A DNA stretch of 64,000 nucleotides from an uncultured Roseovarius sp. Lineage in GTDB: Bacteria > Pseudomonadota > Alphaproteobacteria > Rhodobacterales > Rhodobacteraceae. How positions within the stretch are numbered: the stretch's first letter is position 1; each line of letters begins with the position of its first letter. The notes beneath the pieces are model-generated. The model was not told the DNA's origin, searched no databases, and saw nothing but the letters and a program-made list of their open reading frames with translations. Positions 1 to 8,193 of the stretch are shown here, in pieces. The stretch is from contig NZ_CAJXNN010000014.1 of NCBI RefSeq assembly GCF_913057115.1, positions 1 to 64,000 of the forward strand, in the 5' to 3' direction. The translations under genes and the position numbers were made by a program.

Positions 1-725
1 TGACCTCGTTTCAGGTCAATATCGGCCAGCGTGAGCGAGAGGATTTCGTTTTTCCGCGCGCCAGTGGAGAGCGCAAACACCACCACGGTATAGAGCGCGG
101 CGTTGGTGCTGGCCTTGCAGGCCGCCAACAGCCGGTCGCGTTCATCGTCGGACAGGAAGCGGGTGCGTTCATTCCTGATTTTGGTGATTGCCGTCACGCC
201 GTCCATAGGATCGTCGGCCAGCCAGCCCCAGGAGCGCGCTTTCTTGAGTATGGCTGCAAGGCTGTCCCGGTAGAGCTTCACGGTCTTACGGCTTTTAGGC
301 TTCGCCGCCTTGGCCGTATCCTCATTTTCGCTGGCCGGACTCTTGCGGCGCGTGTCGCCGGCTGCGGCGAGATCGCCGAGCGCGCCGGAGATATGTTCCG
401 GCGTCAGATAGGAGAGGGCATAGTCGCCCAGGGCGCGCTCCCAGAACGCGAGATATGTGGCCGCCGCCCTTTGTGTGCTTTCCGCTTTGTGGGGCAACTC
501 TTCGCGCCTATAGCGCGCAATCACATCGCTCAGCGTCTTTGTAGCGGCTTTGCTGACCACGTTCTTGAACTCGCCACGCCGGATGGCCGCTTCGGTTTGT
601 TGCGCCCACATTTTGGCGTCTGTAACGCGCTCGAAAGTCTTCTGCTGGGGTGGATAGCCCTTGATGCGCACGCGTACCCGATAATAGGTGCCGCCGGGGC
701 GTTTGCGTTTCTCGATTGTTGCCAT
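1..725 (-). CDS. Tyrosine-type site-specific integrase, N-terminal part (runs off window)
   Basis: Reading the minus strand from an ATG at 725, preceded by a CGGAG ribosome site, gives an open frame that runs off the left window edge after about 241 codons. The protein opens MATIEKRKRPGGTYYRVRV, the usual start of phage/island integrases with an Arm-type DNA-binding domain. A SAM-like core-binding domain follows, and the catalytic domain begins with TGARKNEIL, which carries the first catalytic Arg. The HxxR and Tyr motifs would lie outside the window, so activity cannot be judged. It sits about 275 bp from a tRNA 3' fragment, the usual position for an integrase next to its attachment site. 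The family call is firm; the element it serves is not visible. Confidence 0.88.
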   Translation of the reverse strand, partial: MATIEKRKRPGGTYYRVRVRIKGYPPQQKTFERVTDAKMWAQQTEAAIRRGEFKNVVSKAATKTLSDVIARYRREELPHKAESTQRAAATYLAFWERALGDYALSYLTPEHISGALGDLAAAGDTRRKSPASENEDTAKAAKPKSRKTVKLYRDSLAAILKKARSWGWLADDPMDGVTAITKIRNERTRFLSDDERDRLLAACKASTNAALYTVVVFALSTGARKNEILSLTLADIDLKRG

Positions 726-863
726 GATTGCGTCTCCGGGCCGGACCAAAAAGAAGTGGAGGGAATGCGGACCTATCAGGGGCATTAGGCGTTCGCCCTG
801 CGGCCGTCATTCCCTTGCATCGATCCACGGGGCAGAGGTGGTTCCCTTTCCTGATAGCCTCCG

Positions 864-885
864 TGGGGACACTATGGGGACACTC
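864..885. repeat. Tandem 11-bp repeat, possible integrase arm site
   Basis: Two adjacent copies of TGGGGACACT(A/C) lie between the integrase start and the attachment fragment. Short direct repeats here are typical of integrase or excisionase arm-binding sites. An AAAACAC...GTGTTTT inverted repeat (939-945 and 972-978) lies nearer the core. The repeats are seen directly; the binding role is inferred. Confidence 0.4.
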
Positions 886-1000
886 AATATCATTTTTGGT
901 CGCTATTAGCCAAGAGTCATCAACAAGTCACGTCAGCCAAAACACTGTTTTTATTATGTAAAAAAGTTGACGTGTTTTGGTGATTTTAAGAATACATAGA

Positions 1001-1046
1001 ACTCATAACCTGAAGGTCGCAGGTTCAAATCCTGCTCCCGCAACCA
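1001..1046 (+). other. Attachment site: 3' fragment of an initiator-tRNA(Met)-like gene
   Basis: The segment matches the 3' part of a tRNA: an anticodon loop CTCATAA (anticodon CAU), variable region AGGTC, T arm GCAGG-TTCAAAT-CCTGC, acceptor strand TCCCGCA, then ACCA. The unpaired A at position 72 and the CATAACC loop resemble bacterial fMet tRNA. No 5' half lies upstream, so this is not a functional tRNA. It is the duplicated core left when an element integrates into a tRNA 3' end. Because the fragment points right, the element, including the integrase, should lie to its left and the intact tRNA should be outside the window. Confidence 0.75.
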
Positions 1047-1482
1047 AAAATATCTCATAAATACAGATATTTATTGATCCCCTCGGGTGGTCGATTGCAT
1101 TAGCAATTTGCCCGTGGAAGCACTGTGGAAGCAATCGGATTGCGAAAGTTGGTGTGGCAATTTTGCTGCATGAGACCCGCAGAGCTTTGACGATTTCCGG
1201 CCCAAACCGGCCTTTCGGCTATAAATAGCAGATGCTTCGGTCATGCCTGTCAAACCCGATATTCAAAGTACGGTTGACAAAACCGGGAAGGTTCTAGCGA
1301 CATTCTGTCGCTTGATAGGTCTATTATGAAATAGCCTGTTGCTTTGAAATCAATTTGTCGTTGGGAAAACTGTCTCGTAATCTATCGAAATGATAAAATT
1401 TCTTTTTTTGAGCGCTGCTTAAGCCAAACTATCGGCGTAAGGCCGAACCAAACAAGAAACCTGCTAGAGATACGCTTGCCTA
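1047..1482. other. Gene-free stretch right of the attachment site
   Basis: I find no convincing coding sequence in these 436 bases. The base composition is more AT-rich than most of the window. A TTGACA hexamer (1274-1279) and TATTAT (1322-1327) look promoter-like, but their spacing is too long for a standard sigma70 pair and no intact gene follows. Confidence 0.5.
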
Positions 1483-2016
1483 TAAGGCAGGTCACAGCTT
1501 TTCTACGTCTTCCGCGAAACGAAAACCGCCACAGACGAATACATCCGCACGCGGCGAAGCGTTCGATGCAGCGACCGCTCACCCAGTCACGCTTCCGCGC
1601 GTGCTGGAAGGGCCAGCTTTGTTACAGAGGGTGATACGATTACTATCCAAAAGACACAGGTACGTCTTTACGGAATAGATGCACCCGAACTGCATCACCC
1701 CTACGGGAAAAAGGCCAAGTGGGCCATGGTCCGTTTATGTAAGGGTCATCGCATACGCGCAGAAATCACCGATGAAGATGACTATGGCCGCACAGTTGCC
1801 AAATGCTTCCTACCTGATGGCCGTGACCTATCCGCGGAACTGGTTAAGGAAGGGCTTGCTATCGACTGGCCAAAATTCTCAGGGGGTAAGTACAGGCATC
1901 TTGAGGTGGCAGGCACCCGAAAAAAGCTCTGGCTTGCCGACGCACGTCAAAAGGGCCGTATGCATGTTTGGAAACAGTTCGAAGCGCACAAGAACAGTGC
2001 AACCAAACAAAAATGA
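1483..2016 (+). pseudogene. Staphylococcal nuclease-like (thermonuclease) gene, start lost
   Basis: The frame ending at 2016 encodes a recognisable SNase (OB-fold) domain: EGDTIT, then VRLYGIDAPEL with the conserved Arg and Glu, DYGRTVAK with the second catalytic Arg, and ELVKEGLAI. These residues lie in one open frame from 1483, but between the stop codons at 1465/1480 and the catalytic part there is no ATG, GTG or TTG. The first ATG, at 1726, comes after the catalytic Arg-Glu pair, so a protein begun there should be inactive. The gene therefore looks 5'-truncated, with its signal peptide missing. A rare start codon cannot be excluded. It lies next to an island boundary, where decay is common. 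Confidence 0.6.
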
Positions 2017-2200
2017 AGGAAACGGCCCACACAATGCATTCACCGCCGCTTGACTTCGCTGCGGTGCGGCTCGCCATACCGGACTATCGCTGCGGGGCAG
2101 GAATAGGCCTTGCATTTTCGAGCAGACGACCAATCCTGCGGCGCGTTACAGTCCGACTGGTCTACGAAAGGCAAGGTCGGCACGCGTTGTCACGACGATC

Positions 2201-3334
2201 CTATTCTCGCCAGATCTTGCGCTTCGACAGGATAATTTTCCGGACGATCTCGGCACAGGTGCCCGCGACCAGCCCCAACAATGGGTTCGCCAGCACCGTG
2301 ACCAGCGCGGTCACCGCGATGACCGGGCGGCAGGACGGTCGGGCGTCAATCAGGCGGCGGCTGATGGCAAGTTCCCACGCCGCGATCAGGAGCAGCGCGC
2401 CCAGAGTCGCGGTGGGAATGGCCGCAAGAACCGCGCTTTGCACAGATGGCGGCAGGATCGCGAGAAACAACAAAAGACCACCGATCATGCAGGGGGCAGC
2501 ACCCGTGCGGGCCCCGAACCTGTGATGCGCCGCGACGCCTCCCGCACCGTGGCACATCGGCAAGGCCCCCATCGGTGCCAGCAACAGATTGGCCAGCCCC
2601 GAGGTCAGGCACAGCTTGCGTGCGCTGACATGCGCCGCGCGTGCACCGAACAGGTCCCCCGCAACGAGCGTCGTCAGAAAGACCGCGTTGGTCAGGGTCA
2701 AGGCCAACTGCGGCAGGGCCAGGTCTGTTATGGCGCGCGGCAGGTCAGCGAACCCAAAATGGGGCATGACCCAAGGCGCGGCATGTAGTGCAGGCCCTTC
2801 GGGAAGGCCAGTGATCAGCCCGAAGGCGATGCCGACAATGATTGTCAGCATAGCCGCATGGGTGCCGACCCGAAGGGCGGTCATCGCCACCCCGAAGCAC
2901 AGCGTGCCGATCAACCATTGGTCCAGCATCAGACCGACCGCAACCCAGGCAAGGGACAGGCCCAGCCCCAATTGTAGCCCCGACAGAATAGATTGCGGCA
3001 CAAGTCGCGCAATTCGGTCAATCAGACCGCTACCACCCAGCATCAGCAGCACCAAGCCGATCAAAACGCCACTCAGCGCGATCTCGGCGGGGGAGACCAC
3101 GCCCAGCATGGCCACGGCAGCGATTGCCTTCATCGGCTGCACCGGAACCGGCAGGCGATAGACAAGGCCCGAGAAGATGTAAAACAGGCCAAAGCCCATC
3201 AACACCACAGGCGCGGACAGGCCCGCCAGTGCGATGGCCCCAAGGCTCAGCGGCAGCAGCGTGCCGATATCGCCAAGGGCGCCATTCGCCTCGCGCAGAT
3301 CAAAGCGAAACGCATTGCCGCGTGGATCACCCAT
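2201..3334 (-). CDS. MOT1-family molybdate transporter
   Basis: The 377-residue protein is almost entirely hydrophobic, with about ten to twelve membrane segments. Its N-terminus carries EANGALGDIGTLLPL, followed by PVPVQPMKA and later PMCHGAGG, the signature blocks of the MOT1 branch of the sulfate permease superfamily, known for high-affinity molybdate uptake. The ATG at 3334 has AGGA upstream. It diverges from the mop gene, with 77 bp between them, and lies beside an ABC uptake operon with a ModA-like binding protein. Context therefore supports molybdate rather than sulfate. Tungstate is also possible. Confidence 0.82.
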   Translation of the reverse strand: MGDPRGNAFRFDLREANGALGDIGTLLPLSLGAIALAGLSAPVVLMGFGLFYIFSGLVYRLPVPVQPMKAIAAVAMLGVVSPAEIALSGVLIGLVLLMLGGSGLIDRIARLVPQSILSGLQLGLGLSLAWVAVGLMLDQWLIGTLCFGVAMTALRVGTHAAMLTIIVGIAFGLITGLPEGPALHAAPWVMPHFGFADLPRAITDLALPQLALTLTNAVFLTTLVAGDLFGARAAHVSARKLCLTSGLANLLLAPMGALPMCHGAGGVAAHHRFGARTGAAPCMIGGLLLFLAILPPSVQSAVLAAIPTATLGALLLIAAWELAISRRLIDARPSCRPVIAVTALVTVLANPLLGLVAGTCAEIVRKIILSKRKIWRE

Positions 3335-3411
3335 GCTGTCCTGCCCCGTTGAAATCGCCTTGCGATATCATACCCTTTAAGAAAGCGAAAATCAGCAAGC
3401 GAGGAAAGCCC

Positions 3412-3621
3412 ATGAAAATCAGCGCACGCAACAAGTTGGCTGGCACGGTGGTCGGTATCGAAAAAGGGGCTGTAAACGCCACGGTTCAGATCGACCTTGG
3501 CGGCGGCAGCATCGTGTCCGCGATGATCACCAATGCCTCGGTCGAGGACTTGGGACTGGAGGTTGGCAAAACCGCCTATGCCATCGTCAAGGCGTCCGAT
3601 GTCATGGTCGGGGCCGACTGA
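3412..3621 (+). CDS. mop: Mop-type molybdate-binding TOBE protein
   Basis: A 69-residue single TOBE (Mop) domain: it opens MKISARNKLAGTVVGIEKGAVNATV, here quoted only in part as MKISARNKLAGTV, and contains GGGSIVSAMITNASVEDL. Such proteins assemble into oligomers that bind several molybdate or tungstate ions in the cytoplasm and are thought to store or buffer the metal. Length is typical. GAGGAAAGCC precedes the ATG. The last 46 bp overlap, on the opposite strand, the 3' end of the ABC ATPase gene. Flanking Mo uptake genes on both sides support the role. Confidence 0.87.
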   Translation: MKISARNKLAGTVVGIEKGAVNATVQIDLGGGSIVSAMITNASVEDLGLEVGKTAYAIVKASDVMVGAD

Positions 3622-4397
3622 CGCAAGGACGGCAGACAAACCCTGCGACCAGAGGCCGTGGTTTCGACCGTGACAGGCAGGCCATAGACGGCGCTTAGGT
3701 TGGCATCGGTCAAAACATCCTGTGCCGGACCATCTGCCAGCACGCCGCCACCGCTCATCAACATGACCCTCGCATTCAAGGCAAAGGCCTGATCGGGGTC
3801 ATGCGTTGACAGGATCACGCCGCGTCCGTCCTTGCCCGCCGCATGCGCCAACCCGGAAATCTGTGCCATCACCTGCGCCTGATTGCCGAAATCAAGACTG
3901 GCGGTGGGTTCATCCATGACAATGAGCGGCGCATCCTGCGCCAAGGCGCGGGCGATCAGAACAAGCTGTCGCTGGCCGCCGGACAAGCGTGAATAGTCCC
4001 GGTGCGCAAGGTCGGCGATGCCAAGCCGCTCCATCGCGCCGCGGGCTGCCGCTCGATCCGCTTTGCCCGGCTGCGAAAACGCGCCAAGCCGCGCCGTGCG
4101 CCCCATCAGCACAACCTCTATTGCTTCAAAAGGGAAAGGCGGCGCGTGGGCCTGCGGAACATAGGCGATGGCCTGCGCGATCTTGGCCCTGCTCCGGGCG
4201 CTGATCGGGTGCCCTTGCAAGAGAACCTCGCCTGCCAACGCCGGCAACAACCCCATCAACGTGCGGAAAAGCGTGGTCTTGCCGCAGCCATTGGGGCCGA
4301 GCAGGCAAAGGATTTCGCCACGTTTGACCGACAGGGTAAGGCCGCTGCCGATTTCGGATCGTCCGTGGCCGATCGACAGGCCCTGTGCCTCTAACAT
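3576..4397 (-). CDS. ABC transporter ATPase, FepC/BtuD type (Mo/W operon)
   Basis: The 273-residue protein has Walker A GPNGCGKTT, a Q-loop YVPQA, the signature LSGGQ, Walker B LIVMDEP and an H-loop STHD, all intact. The length and the FecCD-type partner put it with type II importers (FepC, BtuD, MolC). I chose the ATG at 4397 because it overlaps the permease stop as TGATG, implying translational coupling; a GTG at 4406 is an alternative. It is the last gene of a four-gene operon and its 3' end overlaps mop on the other strand. It would power uptake of the ligand bound by one or both upstream binding proteins, probably molybdate or tungstate. Confidence 0.85.
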   Translation of the reverse strand: MLEAQGLSIGHGRSEIGSGLTLSVKRGEILCLLGPNGCGKTTLFRTLMGLLPALAGEVLLQGHPISARSRAKIAQAIAYVPQAHAPPFPFEAIEVVLMGRTARLGAFSQPGKADRAAARGAMERLGIADLAHRDYSRLSGGQRQLVLIARALAQDAPLIVMDEPTASLDFGNQAQVMAQISGLAHAAGKDGRGVILSTHDPDQAFALNARVMLMSGGGVLADGPAQDVLTDANLSAVYGLPVTVETTASGRRVCLPSLRQSAPTMTSDALTMA

Positions 4398-5419
4398 CAG
4401 GACCACCCCCGACGACCGCGCGCAAGAAGCCAGACGAAGAATGGCGCGCCGATAACGGCGGTCAGCACACCCAAGGGCACCTCGACCGCGGCGATGGTCC
4501 GCGCCAGCGTATCGACGATCAGCAGATAACCCGCGCCGATCAGCGCCGAGGCAGGCAAAAGCCGCCCGAACCCCGGCCCAACCAACATCCGCGCGATATG
4601 CGGGATCACAAGGCCAACCCAGCCGACCACCCCGGCCAGCGCCGTAACGCTGGCGGTGATCAGTGTAGCGGCGGCAATGACCAGAAAGCGGGTGCGCCCG
4701 GCCTCGACCCCCAGCGCGCGGGCCTCATCATCACCAAGCGAAAGAACATTGATCCGCCAGCGCAGCAGGGCCAGCGGCACCAAGCCGATCAGCACCATGG
4801 GCAAAGCGGGCAGGATGTCGCGCGTCGTGATCGAGGCCAGCGATCCAAGCAACCAGAACGTGATTGCCGGAAGCTGATCATAGGGGTCGGCCATGACCTT
4901 CAAAAGCGAGGTCGCCGCCCCCGCCAGCGCCCCCACCACCACGCCCAGCAGGACCAGCGTCAGCGTTCGGTCGGCATGACGCACCATGGCACCGACCAAA
5001 GTGACCACCCCCACCGCCGCCATGCCGCCGACAAAAGCCGAAGCCTGAATCGCGGCCACCGGCAGCGAAAGAAAGATGCCTGCCACCGCGCCCAGCCCTG
5101 CCCCTGCAGACACTCCGAGGATGTCCGGTGACACAAGCGGGTTGCGAAAAAGCGCTTGGTAACTGGCCCCGGCAGCCGCCAGCGCTGCGCCCACCAAAAG
5201 CGCCGCGCCGACACGGGGCAGACGGATGTTCCAGACGACGATCTGCGCCTGTTGATCGCCATAGCCCAGCAAGGCAGAAACAACCTGCTCCGGTGTCAGG
5301 GCATAGGGCCCGATCATCACCGCCCCAAAGGCCAGCAGAGCCAGCACACCCGCCAACACACCGGTCAGCGTCAGCCCGGCGCGCGGCAGGGTTACATCGG
5401 CGGTCGTCCCTCGGCCCAT
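4397..5419 (-). CDS. FecCD-family ABC permease (Mo/W operon)
   Basis: 340 residues with about ten membrane helices and the family blocks NIRLPR, GASYQALFRNPLVSP, LGVSAGAGLGA, and VGWVGLVIPH near the C-terminus, which holds the coupling helix. These define the iron-siderophore/B12/MolB permease family; two copies normally form the channel. The start overlaps the end of the binding-protein gene by 28 bp and its stop overlaps the ATPase start by one base. MolB of Haemophilus shows that this permease type can carry molybdate, and the upstream ModA-like gene makes that the best guess. A siderophore role remains possible. Confidence 0.85.
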   Translation of the reverse strand: MGRGTTADVTLPRAGLTLTGVLAGVLALLAFGAVMIGPYALTPEQVVSALLGYGDQQAQIVVWNIRLPRVGAALLVGAALAAAGASYQALFRNPLVSPDILGVSAGAGLGAVAGIFLSLPVAAIQASAFVGGMAAVGVVTLVGAMVRHADRTLTLVLLGVVVGALAGAATSLLKVMADPYDQLPAITFWLLGSLASITTRDILPALPMVLIGLVPLALLRWRINVLSLGDDEARALGVEAGRTRFLVIAAATLITASVTALAGVVGWVGLVIPHIARMLVGPGFGRLLPASALIGAGYLLIVDTLARTIAAVEVPLGVLTAVIGAPFFVWLLARGRRGWS

Positions 5420-6420
5420 TCCAGCAGCCTTTCCAGATCGTCGTCACCAAGATCGACATGATAATAGCGCTTGTAGAAGGCACGGGTATCGGCCTTCAGA
5501 TCGCCCTCCCAACGGTCAGGATACAGCAGCCCCGCCATCCAGTGTAGCCCCATCAACCTGTTCAATGATGGCGGCCGATCAATCCATCCGAAGGGGGCCG
5601 TAGGCGACAGATAGACTTGGCCATCGCGCACCGCATCAATCCCCTGCCAGAGTGGATCGTCGAACACACGGGCAAAGAAATTCCGGTCCCATGTCACGAT
5701 GGTATCCGGGTTGGCGACGATCACCTGTTCCATCGAGGCATTCACCAAACCCTTGGTCACGCCGCCATCATCGGCGACATTGCGACCGCCTGCCCGCTCG
5801 ATGATCTCAGTGTTGATCGAGCCTTTCATCCCGGTTTCCAGACCCTCTGGCCCACGGGCCAGATAGACGCGCGGGCGGTCTTCCTCGGGCACCTCGTCCA
5901 GCATGCTGTCCAGCCGTGCGAATGTCGCCTCGACATCCCTTGCCAGCCTTTCACCGCGTTCAGGCACACCCAAAGCCGCGCCCATGGTGCGCAGCGCCTC
6001 GGCGGTATTTTCAAAACGTCCGTCGATCAACAGATACGGGATGCCGGTCTGCTGCTGCACGCGGTTGGCAAGGTCGATATAGGTATCGCGCACCGACCCG
6101 AAATCGACGATCAGATCTGGCTGTATCTGCAACACGCGTTCCAGGTTCGCCTCACCGCCGCGCCCGGTCAGACGCCCGGTTGCAGGCAGATCGCGATAAG
6201 GTTCGGCAATGTAAACACGCTCATCGGGGCGCAGGGCGCGAGGCCAGCCAGTCAAGGCCTCCGGCTTGAGGACATAGACCAGAATTGAGGCCGGCGGCCC
6301 CGCCGCAAAGACTGTGTTCACATTGTCCGGCACCTCGACAACGCGGCCCGCGCTGTCGGTCACGCTGCGGGCTTGCGCCGGGACGGCCAGCAGCGCAAGG
6401 ATCATCACAAGGTAGCGCAT
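5392..6420 (-). CDS. Periplasmic binding protein, siderophore/MolA-type (class III)
   Basis: About 342 residues. A short signal peptide (MRYLVMILALLAVPAQA) leads into a FepB/BtuF-like fold: SVTDSAGRVVEVPD, then VLQIQPDLIVDFGS and VYLARGPEGLETG. I chose the ATG at 6420 because GGAGGATAAG lies just upstream and the signal peptide begins there; the open frame extends further up without support. Only one base separates it from the ModA-like gene and it overlaps the permease by 28 bp, so this is a tight operon. Binding proteins of this class carry siderophores, haem, B12 or, as MolA, molybdate; the operon context favours an oxyanion or metal complex. Confidence 0.78.
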   Translation of the reverse strand: MRYLVMILALLAVPAQARSVTDSAGRVVEVPDNVNTVFAAGPPASILVYVLKPEALTGWPRALRPDERVYIAEPYRDLPATGRLTGRGGEANLERVLQIQPDLIVDFGSVRDTYIDLANRVQQQTGIPYLLIDGRFENTAEALRTMGAALGVPERGERLARDVEATFARLDSMLDEVPEEDRPRVYLARGPEGLETGMKGSINTEIIERAGGRNVADDGGVTKGLVNASMEQVIVANPDTIVTWDRNFFARVFDDPLWQGIDAVRDGQVYLSPTAPFGWIDRPPSLNRLMGLHWMAGLLYPDRWEGDLKADTRAFYKRYYHVDLGDDDLERLLEWAEGRPPM

Positions 6421-6421
6421 C

Positions 6422-7201
6422 TTATCCTCCGTCCACGGTCTCAAAACCATAACCGGCCAGCACGGCCTGCCCCTCGGGGGACAAGATATAATCGGCCAGC
6501 GCCGTCGCGCCGTCCGGTGCGTCGTTCAGCACGATCAGCCCATAATCCGCGCCCACGGACAGCACCTCGGGAATCTGCACGATCTGCAAATCGGACACCT
6601 CTTTTTGCGCCAACACCGCGTTGGTGCAATAGGTCAGGAAAACATCCGCCTGATCACTGTCCATAACCCATGCATAGGTGTTCCGACCCTGAGGTGGCTT
6701 TTCGCTGTCGGGTCCACCGGTCAGTTGCAGCGATTTGCCTTTCAACACCTCCGCATGGTCGGACTTGTCGAACAAGGCAAAGGCATAGTCGCCCGACGGG
6801 TCCGCCTTGGGCGTCGAGGTGCCAAGCCGAATGGCATCCTTTAGCATGACATCCAGTAATGTGCCGGTCGACACCGCAACCTCTGGCCGGGCCAGTGCGC
6901 ACAGGCGGTTGCGGGCGAATAGCGTCACCGTCCCACCCTTGCCAGCGTCCGACAGCGTCCGCGGGTGGCGCATATTGGCCGAGGCAAAGACATGCGCTGT
7001 CTCTCCCGCCTCGATGCGTTCGCGCATCAGACCGGAAGGACCAAAGCTGGTCGTAACAGCGGTGCCCGTCGCCTGAGTGAAATCCTCCACCACGTCCGAC
7101 AAGGCGGCCTTCAGACTGCCTGCCGCATACAAGGAAACCTCTTGCGCCATGGCGGGGCTCATCGCCAAAGCAACGAGGCTTGCAATAATGGATTTATACA
7201 T
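6422..7201 (-). CDS. modA: ModA-like molybdate/tungstate-binding protein
   Basis: 259 residues with a signal peptide ending AMAQE, then VSLYAAGSLKAALSDV, the ModA opening that places the oxyanion-binding Ser, and later FGPSGLMRERIEAGETAHVFASAN. The C-terminal part has YCTNAVLAQKE and YGLIVLNDAPDGA, as in ModA-type class II binding proteins. The ATG at 7201 is preferred over 7207 because GGGAGG abuts the latter but is spaced six bases from the former. It is the first gene of the operon. A ModA-type protein ahead of a FecCD-type transporter, rather than ModBC, is unusual. Confidence 0.78.
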   Translation of the reverse strand: MYKSIIASLVALAMSPAMAQEVSLYAAGSLKAALSDVVEDFTQATGTAVTTSFGPSGLMRERIEAGETAHVFASANMRHPRTLSDAGKGGTVTLFARNRLCALARPEVAVSTGTLLDVMLKDAIRLGTSTPKADPSGDYAFALFDKSDHAEVLKGKSLQLTGGPDSEKPPQGRNTYAWVMDSDQADVFLTYCTNAVLAQKEVSDLQIVQIPEVLSVGADYGLIVLNDAPDGATALADYILSPEGQAVLAGYGFETVDGG

Positions 7202-7671
7202 GGACATCCTCCCAAGTGTTTAGGCCTTCAGCTTTGGATTGGGCCGGTCTGGCGCTTTCACAACGAAAGCCCGCCGGAGCTTTACGACGTCGCTCAGGAC
7301 CATGCCGGATCGGGGTATACTCGAACCTTCACGCCAAAGCGTCGTTTCATTCGTGAGAGGGGCATTGCTGAGGCATGGCCCACGGCGTCCCACCCCGTTG
7401 GATACATCGAAACTTGACCATTGATGTCGTCCAGCGCTGGTCAAATACCTCACCCCCGCAAAAGCCCCTTCATGTACCCGTCACCGTTCCGAAAATTATG
7501 CAGTAAAAAGCGATAACCTTCGAGGAAACGCGGGCGATTTTCTAATTTTGAAGGGAAAAATTATTAAATCATAGCCTTGATCTTCAGATGTCTTGGCGCA
7601 GGAGAATAAAACTGTTCGTAGAAATTGCAAAATTGTGCGTATTTACGCTGGTTGTGTAGAGGGAGGCGAGC
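7202..7671. promoter_or_regulatory. Divergent control region with an inverted repeat
   Basis: This 470-bp region separates the Mo operon (leftwards) from the receiver-domain remnant (rightwards). It holds TTGACCA (7414-7420) and TGGTCAA (7438-7444) as a perfect inverted repeat, with the palindrome CCAGCGCTGG at 7431-7440 overlapping the right arm. Bases 7490-7660 are AT-rich and could hold promoters. No recognisable Moco riboswitch was identified by eye. Regulator identity is unknown. Confidence 0.35.
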
Positions 7672-7845
7672 ATGGCAAACACATCCGAAGCGGCCAATGA
7701 TCCACTACGCGGTGCGCGAATTCTGATCGTCGATGACGAACCCGGAGTGCGGCACTTTCTTGTCAACACACTGAAACCGCTGTGCGGTGGCGTGGACAGT
7801 GCTGAGAATGCGTAGGCAGCCGAGAAGCTGCTGGAGTCCCGTCAG
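7672..7845 (+). pseudogene. Truncated response-regulator receiver domain
   Basis: The ATG at 7672 has an excellent ribosome site (GGGAGGCGAG). The product begins with a linker and then ARILIVDDEPGVRHFLV, the first strand and acidic pocket of a CheY-type receiver. An in-frame TAG at 7813-7815 ends it after 47 residues. Beyond the stop the frame still reads AAEKLLESRQY, the second helix of a receiver. It then runs straight into fdhD sequence. The phospho-acceptor Asp region and output domain are gone. This is a gene remnant joined to another by deletion. Confidence 0.75.
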
Positions 7846-7847
7846 TA

Positions 7848-8193
7848 TGGATGGCGACCCCTGCTAACCTGTCGGATTTTGCGCATGGCTTTGCTTTGAC
7901 CGAGGGCATCATAAGCGATCTCGCGCAGATCGAGGATTTCGAAATCGTCCATCACGAGCAGGGACTCGAGGCGCGGTTCTTGCTGAGCGAGGATCGGGCC
8001 GATGTGCTCATGGCGCGCCGTCGTGCCATGACCGGCATTTCCGTGCTGATCGCGGTCTCGGACCCCACTGGCGCTGCCGTACATCTTGCACAGCAGGCCG
8101 GGATTACCCTTGCCGCTTTTGCTCGGGCCGGCGGTTTCGATCTTTATTCCCACCCCCCACCGCATCACCGACGCGGCCGAAGATGTCGCCTGA
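7848..8193 (+). pseudogene. fdhD: fdhD remnant: internal deletion plus frameshift
   Basis: FdhD is the sulfurtransferase that activates formate dehydrogenases by sulfurating the bis-MGD cofactor. This remnant keeps MATPANLSDFAHGFALTEGI, as in normal FdhD, and then jumps from RRRAMTG to ISVLIAVSDPTGAAV. It therefore lacks the central third with the GCGLCG motif that carries the catalytic cysteines. After FDLYSHP the frame is lost at a run of six C (8153-8158); with one C fewer it would continue HRITDAAEDVA and stop at 8193. Two independent lesions mean it cannot be functional. The corrected stop overlaps the fdsD start, the order found in fds operons. Confidence 0.85.

Noticed and set aside
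1001..1046. Functional tRNA gene
   Set aside because: Only the anticodon loop, T arm and 3' acceptor strand are present; no D arm or 5' acceptor strand can be folded from upstream bases.
1344..1634. 96-codon plus-strand frame ahead of the nuclease-like pseudogene
   Set aside because: No family resemblance and no ribosome site; the nuclease text lies in another frame across the same bases, so this frame is a shadow.
1726..2016. Intact 96-residue SNase-domain protein starting at ATG 1726
   Set aside because: It would lack the catalytic Arg-Glu segment that stands immediately upstream in the same frame, so a 5'-truncated pseudogene is the better reading.
7220..7453. 77-codon minus-strand frame and opposing frames upstream of the ModA-like gene
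   Set aside because: No recognisable domain, and the stretch contains the inverted repeat expected of a control region.
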